From Phytophthora hibernalis (taxonomy: Eukaryota > Oomycota > Peronosporomycetes > Peronosporales > Peronosporaceae): a stretch of DNA of 64,000 nucleotides. The number at the start of each line of letters is the position of its first letter. Position 1 is the first letter of the stretch. Below the pieces are notes generated by a model. That model was not told where the DNA came from and made no database searches. It saw nothing but the letters and a program-made list of their open reading frames with translations. Shown here piece after piece: positions 34,501-46,500 of the stretch. A program made the position numbers and the translations under genes. Where the stretch lies: positions 620,001 to 684,000 of the forward strand of contig JAAKBF010000218.1 of NCBI GenBank assembly GCA_012656075.1, given 5' to 3'.

Positions 34501-37500
34501 GAGTTCCCGCCCGACGACGCACCACTCGACAACGTCACAGACCCGCTCACCTTACCCGCGCCCGCGCCGGACTTCGCACTGCCCACGTGTACCGAGCCGC
34601 TCGTCGCACTCGAGCCGGAACCGCTCGTGACTACCACATCACCGCCCACGTCTGCAGATTCTACCCCGCCGCTGATCTCCACAACTCCGCCAATCTTCGA
34701 GCCCGTACCGCCGAGGAGCGTCACACGCCCGCCAACGCCAGCGACAAGATCTGTGCCGCTGTCACCGCCGCGCACGAGCACGTCACCACCTGTGGCCGAG
34801 TCGCCCGAGCCTACCAGCAAGCTGACGTCGCCCGCAGCGCCGCCCGTCGCCGCCGAAGTCGCCACAGCGATGGCTCCAGAGTCACCACCACGCGACTGGC
34901 CCGTCGACAACGAGATCTGACCGCTTGTCTGCGCTGAGCCCGACTTGGAGCTCGAGATCAGCACATCGCCGCTCGTCACACCGGTGCCACCCCGCTCTCA
35001 AGAGACACGGTGCCACCTACAACCGATCCCCTGCGCCTCCAACGAGTTCGACGTTGCCGCCCGTCTTGCCGGGCCCGCCTGAAACAAGCACCAGGCCCCC
35101 ACGCCCGATGCCGCCATCGATTCGCCAGCCGAAAGCGTGATGCCGCCGCCAGCGCTCTTGCCCCGGAACCCACCACCAATCTGATGTTGCCGCCTTGGCC
35201 CGTGGAAGACGCGCCAGACGTCGACACAGACACACCACCGGAGGAGCCGCCAGAGGCGACGCCACTCGACAGCGTCAGGCTACCGCTCGTCTGCCCCGAA
35301 CCGGAAGCCGCAGACGACACCTCCACGTCGCCACTCGACGCAGTGCTACCCCGCCACTAGAAATGCGGACACTGCCACCCGTTGACTTGTCACCCGCGCC
35401 CGCGCCGCCCACCAACGTCAAATCTCCGCCCACAGAACTGCCAGTACCGCCGCGAATCTTCACCACACCGCCTGTGCCGGTGTTCGTCTCCACGTTCGTG
35501 ATCGCGTCCTTCGTCACGGCACGGCTCGTACCGCCGTCCACCGTCACGACCCCGCCCGTGCTCGAGTCGCCAGAGCCCACGCTCAGCGAGATGGAGCCGC
35601 TCGCGCCGCCCGTCGCACCTGAGGTCAGCACTGACACGCTGCCAGAGTTCCCGCCCGACGACGCACCACTCGACAACGTCACAGACCCGCTCACCTTACC
35701 CGCGCCCGCGCCGGACTTCGCACTGCCCACGTGTACCGAGCCGCTCGTCGCACTCGAGCCGGAACCGCTCGTGACTACCACATCACCGCCCACGTCTGCA
35801 GATTCTACCCCGCCGCTGATCTCCACAACTCCGCCAATCTTCGAGCCCGTACCGCCGAGGAGCGTCACACGCCCGCCAACGCCAGCGACAAGATCTGTGC
35901 CGCTGTCACCGCCGCGCACGAGCACGTCACCACCTGTGGCCGAGTCGCCCGAGCCTACCAGCAAGCTGACGTCGCCCGCAGCGCCGCCCGTCGCCGCCGA
36001 AGTCGCCACAGCGATGGCTCCAGAGTCACCACCACGCGACTGGCCCGTCGACAACGAGATCTGACCGCTTGTCTGCGCTGAGCCCGACTTGGAGCTCGAG
36101 ATCAGCACATCGCCGCTCGTCACACCGGTGCCACCCCGCTCTCAAGAGACACGGTGCCACCTACAACCGATCCCCTGCGCCTCCAACGAGTTCGACGTTG
36201 CCGCCCGTCTTGCCGGGCCCGCCTGAAACAAGCACCAGGCCCCCACGCCCGATGCCGCCATCGATTCGCCAGCCGAAAGCGTGATGCCGCCGCCAGCGCT
36301 CTTGCCCCGGAACCCACCACCAATCTGATGTTGCCGCCTTGGCCCGTGGAAGACGCGCCAGACGTCGACACAGACACACCACCGGAGGAGCCGCCAGAGG
36401 CGACGCCACTCGACAGCGTCAGGCTACCGCTCGTCTGCCCCGAACCGGAAGCCGCAGACGACACCTCCACGTCGCCACTCGACGCAGTGCTACCCCGCCA
36501 CTAGAAATGCGGACACTGCCACCCGTTGACTTGTCACCCGCGCCCGCGCCGCCCACCAACGTCAAATCTCCGCCCACAGAACTGCCAGTACCGCCGCGAA
36601 TCTTCACCACACCGCCTGTGCCGGTGTTCGTCTCCACGTTCGTGATCGCGTCCTTCGTCACGGCACGGCTCGTACCGCCGTCCACCGTCACGACCCCGCC
36701 CGTGCTCGAGTCGCCAGAGCCCACGCTCAGCGAGATGGAGCCGCTCGCGCCGCCCGTCGCACCTGAGGTCAGCACTGACACGCTGCCAGAGTTCCCGCCC
36801 GACGACGCACCACTCGACAACGTCACAGACCCGCTCACCTTACCCGCGCCCGCGCCGGACTTCGCACTGCCCACGTGTACCGAGCCGCTCGTCGCACTCG
36901 AGCCGGAACCGCTCGTGACTACCACATCACCGCCCACGTCTGCAGATTCTACCCCGCCGCTGATCTCCACAACTCCGCCAATCTTCGAGCCCGTACCGCC
37001 GAGGAGCGTCACACGCCCGCCAACGCCAGCGACAAGATCTGTGCCGCTGTCACCGCCGCGCACGAGCACGTCACCACCTGTGGCCGAGTCGCCCGAGCCT
37101 ACCAGCAAGCTGACGTCGCCCGCAGCGCCGCCCGTCGCCGCCGAAGTCGCCACAGCGATGGCTCCAGAGTCACCACCACGCGACTGGCCCGTCGACAACG
37201 AGATCTGACCGCTTGTCTGCGCTGAGCCCGACTTGGAGCTCGAGATCAGCACATCGCCGCTCGTCACACCGGTGCCACCCCGCTCTCGAGAGACACGGTG
37301 CCACCTACAACCGATCCCCCTGCGCCTCCAACGAGTTCGACGTTGCCGCCCGTCTTGCCGGGCCCGCCTGAAACAAGCACCAGGCCCCCACGCCCGATGC
37401 CGCCATCGATTCGCCAGCCGAAAGCGTGATGCCGCCGCCAGCGCTCTTGCCCCGGAACCCACCACCAATCTGATGTTGCCGCCTTGGCCCGTGGAAGACG

Positions 37501-40500
37501 CGCCAGACGTCGACACAGACACACCACCGGAGGAGCCGCCAGAGGCGACGCCACTCGACAGCGTCAGGCTACCGCTCGTCTGCCCCGAACCGGAAGCCGC
37601 AGACGACACCTCCACGTCGCCACTCGACGCAGTGCTACCCCGCCACTAGAAATGCGGACACTGCCACCCGTTGACTTGTCACCCGCGCCCGCGCCGCCCA
37701 CCAACGTCAAATCTCCGCCCACAGAACTGCCAGTACCGCCGCGAATCTTCACCACACCGCCTGTGCCGGTGTTCGTCTCCACGTTCGTGATCGCGTCCTT
37801 CGTCACGGCACGGCTCGTACCGCCGTCCACCGTCACGACCCCGCCCGTGCTCGAGTCGCCAGAGCCCACGCTCAGCGAGATGGAGCCGCTCGCGCCGCCC
37901 GTCGCACCTGAGGTCAGCACTGACACGCTGCCAGAGTTCCCGCCCGACGACGCACCACTCGACAACGTCACAGACCCGCTCACCTTACCCGCGCCCGCGC
38001 CGGACTTCGCACTGCCCACGTGTACCGAGCCGCTCGTCGCACTCGAGCCGGAACCGCTCGTGACTACCACATCACCGCCCACGTCTGCAGATTCTACCCC
38101 GCCGCTGATCTCCACAACTCCGCCAATCTTCGAGCCCGTACCGCCGAGGAGCGTCACACGCCCGCCAACGCCAGCGACAAGATCTGTGCCGCTGTCACCG
38201 CCGCGCACGAGCACGTCACCACCTGTGGCCGAGTCGCCCGAGCCTACCAGCAAGCTGACGTCGCCCGCAGCGCCGCCCGTCGCCGCCGAAGTCGCCACAG
38301 CGATGGCTCCAGAGTCACCACCACGCGACTGGCCCGTCGACAACGAGATCTGACCGCTTGTCTGCGCTGAGCCCGACTTGGAGCTCGAGATCAGCACATC
38401 GCCGCTCGTCACACCGGTGCCACCCCGCTCTCAAGAGACACGGTGCCACCTACAACCGATCCCCTGCGCCTCCAACGAGTTCGACGTTGCCGCCCGTCTT
38501 GCCGGGCCCGCCTGAAACAAGCACCAGGCCCCCACGCCCGATGCCGCCATCGATTCGCCAGCCGAAAGCGTGATGCCGCCGCCAGCGCTCTTGCCCCGGA
38601 ACCCACCACCAATCTGATGTTGCCGCCTTGGCCCGTGGAAGACGCGCCAGACGTCGACACAGACACACCACCGGAGGAGCCGCCAGAGGCGACGCCACTC
38701 GACAGCGTCAGGCTACCGCTCGTCTGCCCCGAACCGGAAGCCGCAGACGACACCTCCACGTCGCCACTCGACGCAGTGCTACCCCGCCACTAGAAATGCG
38801 GACACTGCCACCCGTTGACTTGTCACCCGCGCCCGCGCCGCCCACCAACGTCAAATCTCCGCCCACAGAACTGCCAGTACCGCCGCGAATCTTCACCACA
38901 CCGCCTGTGCCGGTGTTCGTCTCCACGTTCGTGATCGCGTCCTTCGTCACGGCACGGCTCGTACCGCCGTCCACCGTCACGACCCCGCCCGTGCTCGAGT
39001 CGCCAGAGCCCACGCTCAGCGAGATGGAGCCGCTCGCGCCGCCCGTCGCACCTGAGGTCAGCACTGACACGCTGCCAGAGTTCCCGCCCGACGACGCACC
39101 ACTCGACAACGTCACAGACCCGCTCACCTTACCCGCGCCCGCGCCGGACTTCGCACTGCCCACGTGTACCGAGCCGCTCGTCGCACTCGAGCCGGAACCG
39201 CTCGTGACTACCACATCACCGCCCACGTCTGCAGATTCTACCCCGCCGCTGATCTCCACAACTCCGCCAATCTTCGAGCCCGTACCGCCGAGGAGCGTCA
39301 CACGCCCGCCAACGCCAGCGACAAGATCTGTGCCGCTGTCACCGCCGCGCACGAGCACGTCACCACCTGTGGCCGAGTCGCCCGAGCCTACCAGCAAGCT
39401 GACGTCGCCCGCAGCGCCGCCCGTCGCCGCCGAAGTCGCCACAGCGATGGCTCCAGAGTCACCACCACGCGACTGGCCCGTCGACAACGAGATCTGACCG
39501 CTTGTCTGCGCTGAGCCCGACTTGGAGCTCGAGATCAGCACATCGCCGCTCGTCACACCGGTGCCACCCCGCTCTCAAGAGACACGGTGCCACCTACAAC
39601 CGATCCCCTGCGCCTCCAACGAGTTCGACGTTGCCGCCCGTCTTGCCGGGCCCGCCTGAAACAAGCACCAGGCCCCCACGCCCGATGCCGCCATCGATTC
39701 GCCAGCCGAAAGCGTGATGCCGCCGCCAGCGCTCTTGCCCCGGAACCCACCACCAATCTGATGTTGCCGCCTTGGCCCGTGGAAGACGCGCCAGACGTCG
39801 ACACAGACACACCACCGGAGGAGCCGCCAGAGGCGACGCCACTCGACAGCGTCAGGCTACCGCTCGTCTGCCCCGAACCGGAAGCCGCAGACGACACCTC
39901 CACGTCGCCACTCGACGCAGTGCTACCCCGCCACTAGAAATGCGGACACTGCCACCCGTTGACTTGTCACCCGCGCCCGCGCCGCCCACCAACGTCAAAT
40001 CTCCGCCCACAGAACTGCCAGTACCGCCGCGAATCTTCACCACACCGCCTGTGCCGGTGTTCGTCTCCACGTTCGTGATCGCGTCCTTCGTCACGGCACG
40101 GCTCGTACCGCCGTCCACCGTCACGACCCCGCCCGTGCTCGAGTCGCCAGAGCCCACGCTCAGCGAGATGGAGCCGCTCGCGCCGCCCGTCGCACCTGAG
40201 GTCAGCACTGACACGCTGCCAGAGTTCCCGCCCGACGACGCACCACTCGACAACGTCACAGACCCGCTCACCTTACCCGCGCCCGCGCCGGACTTCGCAC
40301 TGCCCACGTGTACCGAGCCGCTCGTCGCACTCGAGCCGGAACCGCTCGTGACTACCACATCACCGCCCACGTCTGCAGATTCTACCCCGCCGCTGATCTC
40401 CACAACTCCGCCAATCTTCGAGCCCGTACCGCCGAGGAGCGTCACACGCCCGCCAACGCCAGCGACAAGATCTGTGCCGCTGTCACCGCCGCGCACGAGC

Positions 40501-43500
40501 ACGTCACCACCTGTGGCCGAGTCGCCCGAGCCTACCAGCAAGCTGACGTCGCCCGCAGCGCCGCCCGTCGCCGCCGAAGTCGCCACAGCGATGGCTCCAG
40601 AGTCACCACCACGCGACTGGCCCGTCGACAACGAGATCTGACCGCTTGTCTGCGCTGAGCCCGACTTGGAGCTCGAGATCAGCACATCGCCGCTCGTCAC
40701 ACCGGTGCCACCCCGCTCTCAAGAGACACGGTGCCACCTACAACCGATCCCCTGCGCCTCCAACGAGTTCGACGTTGCCGCCCGTCTTGCCGGGCCCGCC
40801 TGAAACAAGCACCAGGCCCCCACGCCCGATGCCGCCATCGATTCGCCAGCCGAAAGCGTGATGCCGCCGCCAGCGCTCTTGCCCCGGAACCCACCACCAA
40901 TCTGATGTTGCCGCCTTGGCCCGTGGAAGACGCGCCAGACGTCGACACAGACACACCACCGGAGGAGCCGCCAGAGGCGACGCCACTCGACAGCGTCAGG
41001 CTACCGCTCGTCTGCCCCGAACCGGAAGCCGCAGACGACACCTCCACGTCGCCACTCGACGCAGTGCTACCCCGCCACTAGAAATGCGGACACTGCCACC
41101 CGTTGACTTGTCACCCGCGCCCGCGCCGCCCACCAACGTCAAATCTCCGCCCACAGAACTGCCAGTACCGCCGCGAATCTTCACCACACCGCCTGTGCCG
41201 GTGTTCGTCTCCACGTTCGTGATCGCGTCCTTCGTCACGGCACGGCTCGTACCGCCGTCCACCGTCACGACCCCGCCCGTGCTCGAGTCGCCAGAGCCCA
41301 CGCTCAGCGAGATGGAGCCGCTCGCGCCGCCCGTCGCACCTGAGGTCAGCACTGACACGCTGCCAGAGTTCCCGCCCGACGACGCACCACTCGACAACGT
41401 CACAGACCCGCTCACCTTACCCGCGCCCGCGCCGGACTTCGCACTGCCCACGTGTACCGAGCCGCTCGTCGCACTCGAGCCGGAACCGCTCGTGACTACC
41501 ACATCACCGCCCACGTCTGCAGATTCTACCCCGCCGCTGATCTCCACAACTCCGCCAATCTTCGAGCCCGTACCGCCGAGGAGCGTCACACGCCCGCCAA
41601 CGCCAGCGACAAGATCTGTGCCGCTGTCACCGCCGCGCACGAGCACGTCACCACCTGTGGCCGAGTCGCCCGAGCCTACCAGCAAGCTGACGTCGCCCGC
41701 AGCGCCGCCCGTCGCCGCCGAAGTCGCCACAGCGATGGCTCCAGAGTCACCACCACGCGACTGGCCCGTCGACAACGAGATCTGACCGCTTGTCTGCGCT
41801 GAGCCCGACTTGGAGCTCGAGATCAGCACATCGCCGCTCGTCACACCGGTGCCACCCCGCTCTCAAGAGACACGGTGCCACCTACAACCGATCCCCCTGC
41901 GCCTCCAACGAGTTCGACGTTGCCGCCCGTCTTGCCGGGCCCGCCTGAAACAAGCACCAGGCCCCCACGCCCGATGCCGCCATCGATTCGCCAGCCGAAA
42001 GCGTGATGCCGCCGCCAGCGCTCTTGCCCCGGAACCCACCACCAATCTGATGTTGCCGCCTTGGCCCGTGGAAGACGCGCCAGACGTCGACACAGACACA
42101 CCACCGGAGGAGCCGCCAGAGGCGACGCCACTCGACAGCGTCAGGCTACCGCTCGTCTGCCCCGAACCGGAAGCCGCAGACGACACCTCCACGTCGCCAC
42201 TCGACGCAGTGCTACCCCGCCACTAGAAATGCGGACACTGCCACCCGTTGACTTGTCACCCGCGCCCGCGCCGCCCACCAACGTCAAATCTCCGCCCACA
42301 GAACTGCCAGTACCGCCGCGAATCTTCACCACACCGCCTGTGCCGGTGTTCGTCTCCACGTTCGTGATCGCGTCCTTCGTCACGGCACGGCTCGTACCGC
42401 CGTCCACCGTCACGACCCCGCCCGTGCTCGAGTCGCCAGAGCCCACGCTCAGCGAGATGGAGCCGCTCGCGCCGCCCGTCGCACCTGAGGTCAGCACTGA
42501 CACGCTGCCAGAGTTCCCGCCCGACGACGCACCACTCGACAACGTCACAGACCCGCTCACCTTACCCGCGCCCGCGCCGGACTTCGCACTGCCCACGTGT
42601 ACCGAGCCGCTCGTCGCACTCGAGCCGGAACCGCTCGTGACTACCACATCACCGCCCACGTCTGCAGATTCTACCCCGCCGCTGATCTCCACAACTCCGC
42701 CAATCTTCGAGCCCGTACCGCCGAGGAGCGTCACACGCCCGCCAACGCCAGCGACAAGATCTGTGCCGCTGTCACCGCCGCGCACGAGCACGTCACCACC
42801 TGTGGCCGAGTCGCCCGAGCCTACCAGCAAGCTGACGTCGCCCGCAGCGCCGCCCGTCGCCGCCGAAGTCGCCACAGCGATGGCTCCAGAGTCACCACCA
42901 CGCGACTGGCCCGTCGACAACGAGATCTGACCGCTTGTCTGCGCTGAGCCCGACTTGGAGCTCGAGATCAGCACATCGCCGCTCGTCACACCGGTGCCAC
43001 CCCGCTCTCAAGAGACACGGTGCCACCTACAACCGATCCCCTGCGCCTCCAACGAGTTCGACGTTGCCGCCCGTCTTGCCGGGCCCGCCTGAAACAAGCA
43101 CCAGGCCCCCACGCCCGATGCCGCCATCGATTCGCCAGCCGAAAGCGTGATGCCGCCGCCAGCGCTCTTGCCCCGGAACCCACCACCAATCTGATGTTGC
43201 CGCCTTGGCCCGTGGAAGACGCGCCAGACGTCGACACAGACACACCACCGGAGGAGCCGCCAGAGGCGACGCCACTCGACAGCGTCAGGCTACCGCTCGT
43301 CTGCCCCGAACCGGAAGCCGCAGACGACACCTCCACGTCGCCACTCGACGCAGTGCTACCCCGCCACTAGAAATGCGGACACTGCCACCCGTTGACTTGT
43401 CACCCGCGCCCGCGCCGCCCACCAACGTCAAATCTCCGCCCACAGAACTGCCAGTACCGCCGCGAATCTTCACCACACCGCCTGTGCCGGTGTTCGTCTC

Positions 43501-46500
43501 CACGTTCGTGATCGCGTCCTTCGTCACGGCACGGCTCGTACCGCCGTCCACCGTCACGACCCCGCCCGTGCTCGAGTCGCCAGAGCCCACGCTCAGCGAG
43601 ATGGAGCCGCTCGCGCCGCCCGTCGCACCTGAGGTCAGCACTGACACGCTGCCAGAGTTCCCGCCCGACGACGCACCACTCGACAACGTCACAGACCCGC
43701 TCACCTTACCCGCGCCCGCGCCGGACTTCGCACTGCCCACGTGTACCGAGCCGCTCGTCGCACTCGAGCCGGAACCGCTCGTGACTACCACATCACCGCC
43801 CACGTCTGCAGATTCTACCCCGCCGCTGATCTCCACAACTCCGCCAATCTTCGAGCCCGTACCGCCGAGGAGCGTCACACGCCCGCCAACGCCAGCGACA
43901 AGATCTGTGCCGCTGTCACCGCCGCGCACGAGCACGTCACCACCTGTGGCCGAGTCGCCCGAGCCTACCAGCAAGCTGACGTCGCCCGCAGCGCCGCCCG
44001 TCGCCGCCGAAGTCGCCACAGCGATGGCTCCAGAGTCACCACCACGCGACTGGCCCGTCGACAACGAGATCTGACCGCTTGTCTGCGCTGAGCCCGACTT
44101 GGAGCTCGAGATCAGCACATCGCCGCTCGTCACACCGGTGCCACCCCCGCTCTCGAGACACGGTGCCACCTACAACCGATCCCCTGCGCCTCCAACGAGT
44201 TCGACGTTGCCGCCCGTCTTGCCGGGCCCGCCTGAAACAAGCACCAGGCCCCCACGCCCGATGCCGCCATCGATTCGCCAGCCGAAAGCGTGATGCCGCC
44301 GCCAGCGCTCTTGCCCCGGAACCCACCACCAATCTGATGTTGCCGCCTTGGCCCGTGGAAGACGCGCCAGACGTCGACACAGACACACCACCGGAGGAGC
44401 CGCCAGAGGCGACGCCACTCGACAGCGTCAGGCTACCGCTCGTCTGCCCCGAACCGGAAGCCGCAGACGACACCTCCACGTCGCCACTCGACGCAGTGCT
44501 ACCCCGCCACTAGAAATGCGGACACTGCCACCCGTTGACTTGTCACCCGCGCCCGCGCCGCCCACCAACGTCAAATCTCCGCCCACAGAACTGCCAGTAC
44601 CGCCGCGAATCTTCACCACACCGCCTGTGCCGGTGTTCGTCTCCACGTTCGTGATCGCGTCCTTCGTCACGGCACGGCTCGTACCGCCGTCCACCGTCAC
44701 GACCCCGCCCGTGCTCGAGTCGCCAGAGCCCACGCTCAGCGAGATGGAGCCGCTCGCGCCGCCCGTCGCACCTGAGGTCAGCACTGACACGCTGCCAGAG
44801 TTCCCGCCCGACGACGCACCACTCGACAACGTCACAGACCCGCTCACCTTACCCGCGCCCGCGCCGGACTTCGCACTGCCCACGTGTACCGAGCCGCTCG
44901 TCGCACTCGAGCCGGAACCGCTCGTGACTACCACATCACCGCCCACGTCTGCAGATTCTACCCCGCCGCTGATCTCCACAACTCCGCCAATCTTCGAGCC
45001 CGTACCGCCGAGGAGCGTCACACGCCCGCCAACGCCAGCGACAAGATCTGTGCCGCTGTCACCGCCGCGCACGAGCACGTCACCACCTGTGGCCGAGTCG
45101 CCCGAGCCTACCAGCAAGCTGACGTCGCCCGCAGCGCCGCCCGTCGCCGCCGAAGTCGCCACAGCGATGGCTCCAGAGTCACCACCACGCGACTGGCCCG
45201 TCGACAACGAGATCTGACCGCTTGTCTGCGCTGAGCCCGACTTGGAGCTCGAGATCAGCACATCGCCGCTCGTCACACCGGTGCCACCCCCGCTCTCGAG
45301 ACACGGTGCCACCTACAACCGATCCCCTGCGCCTCCAACGAGTTCGACGTTGCCGCCCGTCTTGCCGGGCCCGCCTGAAACAAGCACCAGGCCCCCACGC
45401 CCGATGCCGCCATCGATTCGCCAGCCGAAAGCGTGATGCCGCCGCCAGCGCTCTTGCCCCGGAACCCACCACCAATCTGATGTTGCCGCCTTGGCCCGTG
45501 GAAGACGCGCCAGACGTCGACACAGACACACCACCGGAGGAGCCGCCAGAGGCGACGCCACTCGACAGCGTCAGGCTACCGCTCGTCTGCCCCGAACCGG
45601 AAGCCGCAGACGACACCTCCACGTCGCCACTCGACGCAGTGCTACCCCGCCACTAGAAATGCGGACACTGCCACCCGTTGACTTGTCACCCGCGCCCGCG
45701 CCGCCCACCAACGTCAAATCTCCGCCCACAGAACTGCCAGTACCGCCGCGAATCTTCACCACACCGCCTGTGCCGGTGTTCGTCTCCACGTTCGTGATCG
45801 CGTCCTTCGTCACGGCACGGCTCGTACCGCCGTCCACCGTCACGACCCCGCCCGTGCTCGAGTCGCCAGAGCCCACGCTCAGCGAGATGGAGCCGCTCGC
45901 GCCGCCCGTCGCACCTGAGGTCAGCACTGACACGCTGCCAGAGTTCCCGCCCGACGACGCACCACTCGACAACGTCACAGACCCGCTCACCTTACCCGCG
46001 CCCGCGCCGGACTTCGCACTGCCCACGTGTACCGAGCCGCTCGTCGCACTCGAGCCGGAACCGCTCGTGACTACCACATCACCGCCCACGTCTGCAGATT
46101 CTACCCCGCCGCTGATCTCCACAACTCCGCCAATCTTCGAGCCCGTACCGCCGAGGAGCGTCACACGCCCGCCAACGCCAGCGACAAGATCTGTGCCGCT
46201 GTCACCGCCGCGCACGAGCACGTCACCACCTGTGGCCGAGTCGCCCGAGCCTACCAGCAAGCTGACGTCGCCCGCAGCGCCGCCCGTCGCCGCCGAAGTC
46301 GCCACAGCGATGGCTCCAGAGTCACCACCACGCGACTGGCCCGTCGACAACGAGATCTGACCGCTTGTCTGCGCTGAGCCCGACTTGGAGCTCGAGATCA
46401 GCACATCGCCGCTCGTCACACCGGTGCCACCCCGCTCTCAAGAGACACGGTGCCACCTACAACCGATCCCCTGCGCCTCCAACGAGTTCGACGTTGCCGC